This document shows positions 1 through 7,439 of a stretch of DNA of 44,288 nt, in pieces. The DNA comes from an uncultured Chryseobacterium sp. GTDB lineage: Bacteria > Bacteroidota > Bacteroidia > Flavobacteriales > Weeksellaceae. The notes under the pieces are model-generated. The model was not told where the DNA came from. It searched no databases and saw only the letters and a list, made by a program, of their open reading frames with translations. Both the position numbers and the translations under genes were made by a program. The stretch is from assembly GCA_913778085.1 (NCBI GenBank), contig CAJYXJ010000002.1, positions 1 to 44,288 of the forward strand, in the 5' to 3' direction. Position 1 is the first letter of the stretch; each line of letters opens with the position of its first letter.

Positions 1-104
1 CCGCCGAATCCTTTAATGCCAAAATCAAAAACTTCAGGATGCAGCTCCGGGGAGTCAAAGACCGGACCTTCTTCCTATTCAGATTAACCAAACTTTTTGC
101 ATAG
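1..104 (+). mobile_element. 3' end of an IS transposase (ISAon1-like), cut by window edge
   Basis: The frame starting at base 3 reads a 33-residue C-terminal fragment beginning AESFNAKIKNFR and ending LFRLTKLFA before a TAG at 102-104. The AESFNAKIK...FFLFRL pattern is what I recognise from the C-terminus of ISL3/ISAon1-group DDE transposases common in Bacteroidota. The bases after the stop (about 104-128) probably include the terminal inverted repeat, but the other end lies outside the window, so the limits cannot be checked. The family call rests on 33 residues only. Confidence 0.6.
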
Positions 105-170
105 TCCCCAGGTTTTGGCACTGATCCCATAAATTGAGCCATAAGAAATTGATGAGGTAACCCGGAAATA

Positions 171-202
171 AAAAAAGAGCATCACAAAACTGCGATACTC
201 TT
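171..202 (-). terminator. Rho-independent terminator of the tRNA pair
   Basis: Bases 176-186 and 191-201 form an 11-bp stem with one mismatch and a 4-base loop. On the minus strand the stem is followed by a run of T (complement of 170-176). It lies a few bases downstream of the 3' end of the nearer tRNA, so it should end the tRNA transcript. Confidence 0.75.
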
Positions 203-207
203 CTTAG

Positions 208-280
<73 letters not shown>

Positions 281-317
281 GTGTATTTTCAGAACGCCAC
301 CGTAAGCGTTACCTTAG

Positions 318-390
<73 letters not shown>

Positions 391-479
391 ATATTGGACT
401 GCAAATATACGACAATTTTTTAAAACTCCTAATTTTTCCTGTAAATAAAGGCTAATTATGAAAATTATTTTAATATTCG

Positions 480-487
480 TATCTTTG
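480..487 (+). promoter_or_regulatory. -7 box (TATCTTTG) just before the YciO/TsaC-type gene
   Basis: TATCTTTG matches the Bacteroidota -7 consensus TAnnTTTG and ends four bases before the ATG at 492. If used, transcription would begin at or next to the start codon and the mRNA would be leaderless. I see no good -33 box. Confidence 0.4.
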
Positions 488-491
488 AAGT

Positions 492-1103
492 ATGGCAAAA
501 ATATTAAAAATTTATCCGAACAACCCTCAGGAAAACCTTATTAATGAAGTAATTAAAACACTGAATAACGGCGGGCTTATTATCTACCCGTCCGATACCG
601 TTTATGCGCTGGGCTGCAATATTTTTGACATTAAAGCAATGGAAAAGCTCGCCCAGATCAAAAAAATAAAACTTGAAAAGGCACAGTTTTCAATCATCTG
701 TAATGATCTGAGCCACCTTTCGGATTTTACAAGACCGATCGATACTTCAACCTTCCGGTTTCTGAAGAGCCATCTTCCGGGCCCGTTCACGTTTATCCTG
801 GATGCTAACAAAAGCCTGCCGCTGGCTTATAAAAATCACAAGACCATCGGTATCCGGGTTCCCGATCATCCCATTCCTCAGCTGATCGTTGAAAAACTTG
901 GCCATCCGATTGCCTCTACTTCCATTAAAGACGATGACGAAATCATCGAATATTCTACCGATCCGGAACTGATCGCAGAAAAGTATGATCATCTGGTCGA
1001 TCTCGTGATCGATTCAGGATATGGAGATAATGTAGCTTCCACCATTGTGGATCTTACTTCCGGTGAGCCTGAAATTATCCGTCAGGGAAAAGGCGAAATT
1101 TAA
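492..1103 (+). CDS. YciO/TsaC (Sua5-YrdC domain) protein, L-threonylcarbamoyladenylate synthase type
   Basis: The 203-residue protein is a single Sua5/YciO/YrdC domain. The family makes threonylcarbamoyl-AMP from threonine, bicarbonate and ATP, the first step of t6A modification at position 37 of ANN-decoding tRNAs. The N-terminal GGLIIYPSDTVYALGC (about 27-42) is the family signature, followed by the KTIGIRVPDHP segment near 117-127. The opening (IYPNNPQENLIN) resembles E. coli YciO more than TsaC, so the exact role within the family is open: YciO-type proteins are less clearly tied to t6A. It starts a + strand run, with the CPBP protease gene 9 bases downstream. Confidence 0.88.
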   Translation: MAKILKIYPNNPQENLINEVIKTLNNGGLIIYPSDTVYALGCNIFDIKAMEKLAQIKKIKLEKAQFSIICNDLSHLSDFTRPIDTSTFRFLKSHLPGPFTFILDANKSLPLAYKNHKTIGIRVPDHPIPQLIVEKLGHPIASTSIKDDDEIIEYSTDPELIAEKYDHLVDLVIDSGYGDNVASTIVDLTSGEPEIIRQGKGEI

Positions 1104-1112
1104 AACATTCTG

Positions 1113-1814
1113 ATGAGCCTTAACGGAAGATATACGTTGGGAGTTCTCCTGACATTCGTATTGCTGGGCGGTGTAATGCTGTATGTTTTTCCTGCAGTCC
1201 AATTTATTTCAGGCGGAAAAGCAGGTTCTGCGGCAGCATTTGCCTATTCGCGGATTGTACTGTGGCTGGTATTGCTGATCACTTTTATGTACAGTCTGCT
1301 GATTGAAAAGCAGTCTTTACTGCTTTTGAAAGATAAAAACTATCCTTTTGGCTTCTATCTTAAAAAAATATTCAGCCTCTATCTGATCTGTGCCGTCGGA
1401 GGATCTTTCTTAAACTTTTTAATCCGGTTTTTCACGCATGAAAGCATGAGCAGCAAGATTGTTCAGCTTTCATACATTTTTAAAAACAATTACAGCCTGA
1501 TTATTTTCACCTGTCTTACGGCCGGTATTGTAGAAGAGCTTCTGATGAGGGGTTACATCCAGACGAGAATTGAAAAAATATATAAAAATCAATATGCCGG
1601 TGTTTTTGTTTCTGCCGTACTCTTCGGAATTCTCCACAGTGCGTACGGAACAATCGGCCAGGTAGCTGTCCCATGCTTTATCGGAATTGTTTTTGCGATG
1701 TTTTATAAAATATATTCCAATATTAAGATCCTGATCATCTGCCATTTCATGTACGATTTCATATCGCTGATGATCATGAACCTTGTTGATTTCAAACATT
1801 TATCTGTATTTTAA
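1113..1814 (+). CDS. CPBP family intramembrane metalloprotease (Abi/Rce1-like)
   Basis: This 233-residue membrane protein has about six hydrophobic segments. Near residues 142-147 it carries EELLMR, the EExxxR motif of the CPBP (CaaX protease and bacteriocin-processing) family, followed by FGILHSAYG (FxxxH) and a third conserved His in ILIICHFMYD. These are the predicted metal and catalytic residues. Substrates of bacterial members are mostly unknown; some process peptides or give self-immunity to bacteriocins. It begins 9 bases after the previous gene and its stop is 4 bases before the yaaA start, so it is probably co-transcribed with both. Confidence 0.88.
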   Translation: MSLNGRYTLGVLLTFVLLGGVMLYVFPAVQFISGGKAGSAAAFAYSRIVLWLVLLITFMYSLLIEKQSLLLLKDKNYPFGFYLKKIFSLYLICAVGGSFLNFLIRFFTHESMSSKIVQLSYIFKNNYSLIIFTCLTAGIVEELLMRGYIQTRIEKIYKNQYAGVFVSAVLFGILHSAYGTIGQVAVPCFIGIVFAMFYKIYSNIKILIICHFMYDFISLMIMNLVDFKHLSVF

Positions 1815-1818
1815 CCTT

Positions 1819-2577
1819 ATGAAAATAATAACGTCTCCTGCCAAGCTTATGAACGTGGAAAATTCTACCGACCTGTTGAAAACAACGACACCAAAGTTCA
1901 TTGAACAGGCTGGATTTATCCATTCTTTTTTAAAAACAAAATCACCCCAATACCTGTCTGAGCTTATGGAAATTTCAGCCAGGCTGGCGGATGAAAACTG
2001 GGACAGAAACCAGAAATGGAAATCAAAACCGGGTGCCAAGGAATCCGCTCCCGCTCTTTTTGCTTTTACCGGAGAGGTTTACCGCGGGCTGGATGCCAAG
2101 ACACTGGACAAAGATGCAGTGGAATACCTGCAGAAAAACCAAAGAATCCTTTCAGGACTGTACGGGCTGCTCAAACCTTCGGATAAGGTGATGCTGTACC
2201 GCCTGGAAATGGGAAGGCCATTCGCATTTGACGAATACAAAAACCTATATGAATTCTGGAGAGACAGGATCACGGATCAGCTGAATTCCGAAATGAAGAA
2301 AAACGAAATCCTGCTGAATCTTGCCAGCAATGAGTATTTTAAAGCGGTTGACCGTAAAAAACTGAATCAGACCATCATCGATTTTGATTTTTATGAATTA
2401 AAAGACGGAAAACTGAAAACCATCGTAGTATACACAAAACATGCAAGAGGGTTAGTGACACGGTTTTGTGCACAGACTAATGCGCAGACCCTGAATGATG
2501 TAAAGGCTTTCAATTATGAAGGCTATTTAATTGATGAAGAGAAATCTACAGATACAAAACTGGTTTTCACAAGATAA
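1819..2577 (+). CDS. yaaA: Peroxide stress protein YaaA (DUF328/UPF0246)
   Basis: From the ATG at 1819 the protein has 252 residues and begins MKIITSPAKLM, the conserved YaaA N-terminus. An in-frame ATG at 1783 would add 12 residues overlapping the upstream gene and is less likely. Family signatures include the YRGLDA segment, LSGLYGLLKPSD and, near the C-terminus, KHARG..TRF. In E. coli YaaA limits intracellular iron and DNA damage under hydrogen peroxide stress and binds DNA. It lies 4 bases downstream of the CPBP protease gene and 3 bases upstream of prmC. Confidence 0.93.
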   Translation: MKIITSPAKLMNVENSTDLLKTTTPKFIEQAGFIHSFLKTKSPQYLSELMEISARLADENWDRNQKWKSKPGAKESAPALFAFTGEVYRGLDAKTLDKDAVEYLQKNQRILSGLYGLLKPSDKVMLYRLEMGRPFAFDEYKNLYEFWRDRITDQLNSEMKKNEILLNLASNEYFKAVDRKKLNQTIIDFDFYELKDGKLKTIVVYTKHARGLVTRFCAQTNAQTLNDVKAFNYEGYLIDEEKSTDTKLVFTR

Positions 2578-2580
2578 AAA

Positions 2581-3435
2581 ATGACCATTTCAGAATTTAA
2601 AGCCTACTTCAAAAAAGAGCTTTCCCTATTGTATACCGATTCGGAGAACGGATTTTTAAGCAGTATTTTCGTGGAGAAAATCGTGGGATTCAATCCGTTT
2701 TATCAACGCAGGTTTTCCGGACAGGAAATGCTGATGGATGATGAACAGAAGTTGCTGGCCGCTGTTTCCGCCTTAAAAACCGGGCGGCCTTACCAACAAA
2801 TCTTAGGCGAGACCGAATTTTATGGAATGACGTTTTTTGTCAATGAACATGTACTGATTCCCAGGCCGGAAACGGAAGAACTGCTGGAATTTGCTATAAA
2901 AAAAATCCGGCATTATGAACTGTCCGGAAGGGAAAACTTAAAAATCCTCGATATCGGGACTGGCAGCGGAATTATCCCATTGGTACTGAAAAAGCATTTC
3001 CCACAGGCACAGGTGTCTTCTATCGATTTTTCTGAAAAAGCACTGGATACGGCAAAAAGAAATGCAGAATTCCACGGGCTTGACATTCATTTTATCCATG
3101 CCGACTATCTGAATTTCACACCGTCTGAGGTATTCGACATTATCATTTCAAATCCACCTTACATCGGGATTGACGAAGAATATGAAATTGAACATTCGGT
3201 AAAAGGATTTGAGCCGATGATGGCCCTCTTCTCCCCGACTTCCGACGCGCTGATCTTCTACCGGAAAATAGCGGAGGATGCCCGGGAATACTTGCGGCAC
3301 AATGGGCTATTGTTTCTGGAAATCAATCAGAAACTGGGCCCGGAAACACAGGCTTTATATATTAATCATTTTTCCAAAGCACAGCTCATCAAGGATCTTT
3401 CGGGGAATGACCGGTTTATTTTTGGGAGGAAGTAA
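2581..3435 (+). CDS. prmC: Release factor N5-glutamine methyltransferase PrmC
   Basis: This 284-residue class I methyltransferase transfers a methyl group from S-adenosylmethionine to the glutamine of the GGQ motif of release factors RF1/RF2. Residues 88-98 (NEHVLIPRPET) are the PrmC-specific segment, LDIGTGSGIIP (about 123-133) is the SAM-binding motif I, and NPPYI (191-195) is the catalytic motif that positions the glutamine side chain. Length is normal for the family. It starts 3 bases after yaaA and faces the HTH gene tail-to-tail with an 8-base gap, where the AT-rich insertion begins. Confidence 0.96.
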   Translation: MTISEFKAYFKKELSLLYTDSENGFLSSIFVEKIVGFNPFYQRRFSGQEMLMDDEQKLLAAVSALKTGRPYQQILGETEFYGMTFFVNEHVLIPRPETEELLEFAIKKIRHYELSGRENLKILDIGTGSGIIPLVLKKHFPQAQVSSIDFSEKALDTAKRNAEFHGLDIHFIHADYLNFTPSEVFDIIISNPPYIGIDEEYEIEHSVKGFEPMMALFSPTSDALIFYRKIAEDAREYLRHNGLLFLEINQKLGPETQALYINHFSKAQLIKDLSGNDRFIFGRK

Positions 3436-3443
3436 AACAATTT

Positions 3444-3818
3444 TTATCTTACCTGAGACTTTAAGAATTCATTTTCTTCTCTTAAAGATTGGATTTCTTT
3501 TTCGAGTTTGTCAATATATTTTTTCTGGGTTTCTAAAAAAAAATCCGGAATATTGGAGTAGTTAATATTACTTCCCGCATGATCATGAAAAGTAGAATTT
3601 TCAAATTGAAAAGAAAACTTTGCATCATCATTTTTAATCTCTTCTACCGGAACCTCTAATGTTTTTGCCAATTTCTCCCACTCATCATCAAAAATTTTAA
3701 CTTCTCCGCGCTCCTTTCGTGAATAGTTTGATGGATCTGTACCTATTATTTTTGCCATTTTTTCCTGAGATATACCTTTTTGTTTCCTGATATTTCTTAA
3801 TTTTTCCTGAATTATCAT
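3444..3818 (-). CDS. Helix-turn-helix (XRE-type) regulator with C-terminal coiled coil
   Basis: The 124-residue protein has an N-terminal XRE-type HTH (about 4-60: LRNIRKQKGISQEKMAKIIG then SNYSRKERGE). A linker containing FHDHAGSNINYSNIP follows, and then a short heptad-like coiled coil (about 93-124, YIDKLEKEIQSLREENEFLK). The layout of HTH, DHA-G-N linker and terminal coil is shared with the protein at 42679. It is divergent from the precursor peptide gene at 4054, with a 235-base AT-rich interval between. Its AT-rich composition matches the cassette rather than prmC, so it probably arrived with the cassette and may regulate it. That role is inferred from position. Confidence 0.85.
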   Translation of the reverse strand: MIIQEKLRNIRKQKGISQEKMAKIIGTDPSNYSRKERGEVKIFDDEWEKLAKTLEVPVEEIKNDDAKFSFQFENSTFHDHAGSNINYSNIPDFFLETQKKYIDKLEKEIQSLREENEFLKSQVR

Positions 3819-3846
3819 ATTGTATCTTTTTTACAAATATGCAAAA

Positions 3847-3900
3847 TATGTACACATTCTACAAAAAAATTGCAAAAAAATACACATATTATTTCACTTC
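3847..3900. promoter_or_regulatory. Imperfect direct repeats between the HTH gene and the peptide gene
   Basis: Two similar AT-rich blocks, one starting near 3840 (TGCAAAATATGTACACATT) and one near 3871 (TGCAAAAAAATACACATATT), lie about 31 bases apart. They sit just upstream of the HTH gene start in the divergent interval. Their position suits binding sites for the HTH regulator, but low complexity makes chance similarity possible. Confidence 0.35.
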
Positions 3901-3917
3901 GATTTGATTTTTATTTC

Positions 3918-3941
3918 TAGTTTTGACTCATCAACGTTGAT
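3918..3941 (+). promoter_or_regulatory. -7 box and perfect 12-bp palindrome, candidate promoter/operator of the peptide cassette
   Basis: TAGTTTTG (3918-3925) fits the TAnnTTTG -7 box. Five bases later ATCAACGTTGAT (3930-3941) is a perfect 12-bp palindrome, placed where transcription should begin. An operator over the start site would give repression. There is no clear -33 box. The leader to the ATG at 4054 would be about 120 bases. Confidence 0.45.
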
Positions 3942-4053
3942 AAAAATAATAAGATCCTGTTTTTGTATGTGCACAATACAAATATAGTCTTAAAATTCCC
4001 ATTGCCTGGGATGATATGGCAAAATAAAATTTTTAATTTACAAAATTTACAAA

Positions 4054-4269
4054 ATGAAAAAACTTACAGGAATGAAGAAGAATTTTTCTTCTTTGGAAAA
4101 CAAGAGATTAAAAGACCTTAAATCTATTCAAGGATGTTTAATGGCAGCGGGTAGTTCAAGAAAGTCGCCTTCAAATGCAGGAGGACAATGGGATCAGGAT
4201 TATTATACTGATAATAATACTGCAGGTGAATGTGTATATGCTGGAAGACATACTTTAGAATTTGATTAA
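4054..4269 (+). CDS. Small precursor peptide of the grasp-with-spasm RiPP cassette
   Basis: This 71-residue peptide has a Lys-rich N-terminal leader (about 1-33, MKKLTGMKKNFSSLENKRL onward) that ends in CLMAAG. The acidic, Thr-containing C-terminal part carries D47, D49, D53, E59, E69 and D71 with T52, T56 and T67. Acidic side chains plus hydroxyl or Lys donors are what ATP-grasp peptide ligases join in omega-ester or amide rings. It resembles the short Chryseobacterium peptides found beside ATP-grasp/SPASM maturases (TIGR04139-like, from memory). A hairpin follows the stop, then the lipoprotein and maturase genes. The modified residues and the function of the product are unknown. Confidence 0.8.
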   Translation: MKKLTGMKKNFSSLENKRLKDLKSIQGCLMAAGSSRKSPSNAGGQWDQDYYTDNNTAGECVYAGRHTLEFD

Positions 4270-4287
4270 CCCATTATAAGTATTAAA

Positions 4288-4317
4288 AAAGGCTGCCTTA
4301 ATTACAAGGTAGCCTTT
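4288..4317 (+). terminator. Hairpin between precursor and maturase genes (attenuator-like)
   Basis: Bases 4288-4299 and 4306-4317 form a 12-bp stem with one G-T pair and a 6-base loop. The T-run does not follow directly (TTTTT comes about 10 bases later), so termination may be partial. A leaky terminator here would make much more precursor than enzyme, a common RiPP arrangement. Confidence 0.7.
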
Positions 4318-4350
4318 GTAAATAATTTTTCATAAAAGCATAAAATATTT

Positions 4351-5217
4351 ATGATCTACAAAAAAACGCATTCGATACATATTCTTATAGCAAGTTTTTT
4401 TTTAATTTCTTGCAAAAAAAAAGAACATAATTCTATCCCTTACTATAACAAAGTTAATGAGATAGACAGTATTTACAGAATAGCAGGAAACTCTGAATTG
4501 GCTGTAAAAAAATACAAAGAATTATTTAACGAATATTCTCCTAAGAATCAAGAAAAGATTGAAGAGTATGAAACATATATACAATTATCTGAACAGCGTA
4601 ATATCGATTTTGGAGGAAAAGAGAGCTTATATAAACTCATCACTTTAATCGTACCTTCTCAAGGTAAATATAAAAAATATTTGCCTCTTTTTAAAAAATA
4701 TGGAATTGACAGTACAGAAGTAAAAAATAAAGTAGCAAAATATAAAAGTAGCTTGAATCAAAAACTTATAGATTCTCTTACCATTGCATCCCACCGAGAT
4801 CAGGAAGGTGGACGGCATGATATATTAATAATGCAAAAGAGCGATCATAAAAATTTGAATCTTTTTTTACAAATTTTTGATCAGTATGGGTATCCATCTG
4901 AAGAAAAGGTAGGAACTGTCGGAAATGACGGAGAACCGTTAGCAATTGTCACTATTCTTTCTCATTTGATTTGCTTTGATCATGACAAAATATATTCAAA
5001 ATTAGTTGAATTTCTAAAAAAAGGAGAAATCCCTCCTCGCACATTTGCATTTATTGTCGATAAATATTATTTGTGTAAAAAAAGTACAGGTTATTATTAT
5101 ACTTATGGTGAAACTTCAAAAGAAGACTCTTTGATTATTAATCGCAGACGTAAAAGTATTGGGCTTCCTAGTCTTAGACATTATTCTAAAATAAAAACAG
5201 ATTTTCACAAAAAATGA
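4351..5217 (+). CDS. Predicted lipoprotein of unknown function in the RiPP cassette
   Basis: The 288-residue protein starts with a signal peptide ending in the lipobox LISC (Cys about 21) followed by Lys residues, so it should be lipid-anchored outside the inner membrane. The rest is Lys-rich and probably helical, with the segments HRDQEGGRHDILIMQKSDHKN and GNDGEPLAIVTILSH as the most distinctive parts. I recognise no domain. Its stop codon overlaps the start of the ATP-grasp gene (ATGA), which implies translational coupling and a role in the same system: perhaps export, processing or immunity, though nothing in the sequence decides between these. Confidence 0.78.
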   Translation: MIYKKTHSIHILIASFFLISCKKKEHNSIPYYNKVNEIDSIYRIAGNSELAVKKYKELFNEYSPKNQEKIEEYETYIQLSEQRNIDFGGKESLYKLITLIVPSQGKYKKYLPLFKKYGIDSTEVKNKVAKYKSSLNQKLIDSLTIASHRDQEGGRHDILIMQKSDHKNLNLFLQIFDQYGYPSEEKVGTVGNDGEPLAIVTILSHLICFDHDKIYSKLVEFLKKGEIPPRTFAFIVDKYYLCKKSTGYYYTYGETSKEDSLIINRRRKSIGLPSLRHYSKIKTDFHKK

Positions 5218-6116
5218 TATTAATTATTTCGAAAAAAAATGATCAAAGTACAATAGAAGTTATGAAATGGCTATCAAAAATGGCTAAAAAATGCATTTTT
5301 GTATATGAAGATGAAGTTTTCGAAATCAAGACTAAATATAAAAGAGTTTTAATCGAAAGTCAAAGAAATACTTTTTTTTTAGATGAAATAGCGAGTGTAT
5401 GGTACAGAAGAGGAGGTATTAGGTTTAATCGTTATCAATACGAAAATAATTCAGTTAATATACACATGAATGAAACCCAATACTGGTTAGAAGATTATGT
5501 ACTTAAAACATTAGAATCAAAAAAACATCTTAATAAGCAAAGTAATTGTCATGTTAATAAGCTTTTGGTTTTAGAAAAAGCACAAAAAGCAGGCTTAAAT
5601 GTTCCTGAATATTTTTTAGCAGAAAATACCAATGAAGTAGCAATAAACAAAACTATTGTAAAACCAATTGCAGGAAACCCAATTTTAGAATCACTTGAAA
5701 AAAACTGTGATGGCATAATGTATACATCTATAGTTGAAAATAAAATAAAAGAGAATTTTTTTATTTCTTTTTTTCAGGAAAAAATAGAAAAAGATTTTGA
5801 GATCAGAAGTTTTTATCTTGATGGAAAAATCTGGTCGATGGCAATTTTTTCACAAAATGACGAACAGACAAAAACCGATTTCAGGAAATATAATCTTGAA
5901 AAACCAAACAGAAATGTACGATATAATCTGCCTAAAGAAATCGAAACAAAAGTTCATCAATTAATGCAAAGCTTAGATTTGAATTGTGGTTCAATAGATT
6001 TTATGAAAAGTTGTGACAAATATTATTTTCTAGAAATTAATCCTATCGGACAGTTCGGAAATGTCTCAGCAGATTGTAATTATTTATTAGAAAAAGAAAT
6101 AGCGGAATACTTATAA
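5214..6116 (+). CDS. gwsG: ATP-grasp peptide maturase (GwsG-type, graspetide ligase-like)
   Basis: This 300-residue ATP-grasp enzyme resembles the MvdC/MvdD-type ligases that form omega-ester or omega-amide links in ribosomal peptides. VWYRR (62-66) is the family's N-terminal-domain motif, K150 lies in the ATP-binding strand TIVKPI, and FQEKIEKDFEIRSFYLDG (about 187-204) spans the hinge and substrate region. D262 with E274-x-N276 (LEINPIGQFG) are the expected Mg-ATP ligands. It overlaps the lipoprotein gene by 4 bases and is followed after 19 bases by the 63-residue ORF. The predicted substrate is the peptide at 4054. Confidence 0.88.
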   Translation: MILIISKKNDQSTIEVMKWLSKMAKKCIFVYEDEVFEIKTKYKRVLIESQRNTFFLDEIASVWYRRGGIRFNRYQYENNSVNIHMNETQYWLEDYVLKTLESKKHLNKQSNCHVNKLLVLEKAQKAGLNVPEYFLAENTNEVAINKTIVKPIAGNPILESLEKNCDGIMYTSIVENKIKENFFISFFQEKIEKDFEIRSFYLDGKIWSMAIFSQNDEQTKTDFRKYNLEKPNRNVRYNLPKEIETKVHQLMQSLDLNCGSIDFMKSCDKYYFLEINPIGQFGNVSADCNYLLEKEIAEYL

Positions 6117-6135
6117 AATTTTATCCAACGCAAAT

Positions 6136-6327
6136 ATGAAAAAACAAATTAAAGACAAACATAACCTCCCACTGACATTCAATTTTATTGAATTAATTAA
6201 AAAGACAAATTTGGGAAAAGACAATAAAAATAGGTATACTTTATTTCCTGTAAAAAATATCAAGCAGATTTTTATGTACGAGAAAAACCTTTTAAACCTC
6301 TTACCAGAATGCTATGAAATATTTTAA
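6136..6327 (+). CDS. 63-residue protein of unknown function between the two maturase genes
   Basis: The reading frame codes for a Lys/Asn-rich 63-residue protein (starts MKKQIKDKHNLPLTFNF, ends ECYEIF). It begins 19 bases after the ATP-grasp gene and overlaps the SPASM gene by 14 bases, an arrangement typical of coupled translation. I recognise no domain and it has no signal peptide. It could be a small accessory or peptide-recognition subunit, a second short substrate, or a non-coding frame. The tight spacing and AT-rich composition shared with the cassette favour a real gene. Confidence 0.6.
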   Translation: MKKQIKDKHNLPLTFNFIELIKKTNLGKDNKNRYTLFPVKNIKQIFMYEKNLLNLLPECYEIF

Positions 6328-7390
6328 TTTATTTAGTAATATTCATATAACAAAGGGTGTAAATAGAATTCTCATTTCAGATCTACAGAGAAATACCTCA
6401 GAACTATATTCTTTTGAATTGTATGATCTTATAATAGAATTAAAAACAAATTCTATTGAAAATATTTTAGAAAATTATGATGAAGAATCTAAAGAAATAG
6501 TATCTGAATATCTGGATTTTCTATTGGAAAAAGAATTTGGTTTTATAACACAAAATGATTGGGACAAAAACTTTCCACCGCTGTCTTGTGAATATCATAA
6601 TTATAATATTTTGTCAAATATTTTTGTAGAACTCAAGGATCTGACTGTTCTTAAAACTATACGTTACTCAATAGAAAGCTTAGAAATAAAACACTTGGTT
6701 ATCTATTCTCCAAGAATGCTTCTATTGAGGGAGTTTTTGGAAATTGACGATGTTTTCTCCGGCTCAACACTGGAAGGCATTGAAATTTTTTCGCCGTTCC
6801 ACGATTCGGTTAATTCGGATTTTATTCAGGACATTGATAAAGAAACGGCCAGAATATACAGCTTGGTCTTTTACAGTTGTCCAAAAGTTCCCTTTAAAGC
6901 AGATGACAGTTTTAGATTTTCTATTAATTTTACCGATCTGTCCCTGAAAATTTCATCCTGCGGAAAAGTAAGCCTGGATTATTTCAACACCAATCTCCCA
7001 AAAGTCCTTGAAGCCCTAAATCACAACTCCTGTCTTTACAAGAAAATTGGTATCGATATCGATGGCAATATCAAAAACTGTCCGGCCATGCCCCAGACTT
7101 TTGGAAATATAAAAGACATCCCTCTGGAAGAAGCTTTACAGCATAAAGACTTTAAAAAATACTGGAATCTTACCAAAGACGGTATTGAAGTCTGCAAAAA
7201 TTGTGAATTCCGCTATATCTGTACAGACTGTAGAGCCTATACAGAGCAAACCCACTACGATAGGGACCAAAGAGACCTTTCTAAACCGCTGAAATGCGGA
7301 TACAATCCTTACACCGGAGAATGGGAAGAATGGAGCAAAAACCCGCTAAAACAAAAAGCTATTCAGTACTACAGAATGCCGGAAAAATAA
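6314..7390 (+). CDS. gwsS: SPASM-domain peptide maturase (GwsS-type) without radical-SAM Cys motif
   Basis: The 358-residue protein has a SPASM-like C-terminal domain: C240-x10-G-x4-C256, then C294-x2-C297-x5-C303-x2-C306 and C328. This fits the pattern that binds auxiliary iron-sulfur clusters in radical-SAM peptide maturases. The N-terminal two thirds contain only C92, C189 and C216 and no CxxxCxxC, so the radical-SAM cluster appears to be absent. It partners the ATP-grasp enzyme in grasp-with-spasm cassettes; the reaction is not known to me. The gene is mosaic: the 5' part to about base 6740 is strongly AT-rich, and the 3' part has the composition of the surrounding chromosome. Confidence 0.85.
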   Translation: MKYFNLFSNIHITKGVNRILISDLQRNTSELYSFELYDLIIELKTNSIENILENYDEESKEIVSEYLDFLLEKEFGFITQNDWDKNFPPLSCEYHNYNILSNIFVELKDLTVLKTIRYSIESLEIKHLVIYSPRMLLLREFLEIDDVFSGSTLEGIEIFSPFHDSVNSDFIQDIDKETARIYSLVFYSCPKVPFKADDSFRFSINFTDLSLKISSCGKVSLDYFNTNLPKVLEALNHNSCLYKKIGIDIDGNIKNCPAMPQTFGNIKDIPLEEALQHKDFKKYWNLTKDGIEVCKNCEFRYICTDCRAYTEQTHYDRDQRDLSKPLKCGYNPYTGEWEEWSKNPLKQKAIQYYRMPEK

Positions 7391-7391
7391 T

Positions 7392-7419
7392 AAAAAAGTC
7401 AGCAAATTGTGCTGACTTT
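7392..7419 (-). terminator. Terminator between gwsS and the rhomboid gene
   Basis: A perfect 10-bp stem (7395-7404 with 7410-7419) has a 5-base loop. On the minus strand it is followed by six T, so it mainly serves the rhomboid gene ending at 7440. It may also stop the gwsS transcript coming the other way. Confidence 0.8.
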
Positions 7420-7439
7420 CATTAATTTAAAATATTTTT

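Noticed and set aside
1783-1818. 12-codon N-terminal extension of yaaA
   Set aside because: It overlaps the CPBP gene end, and the conserved family N-terminus starts at the ATG at 1819.
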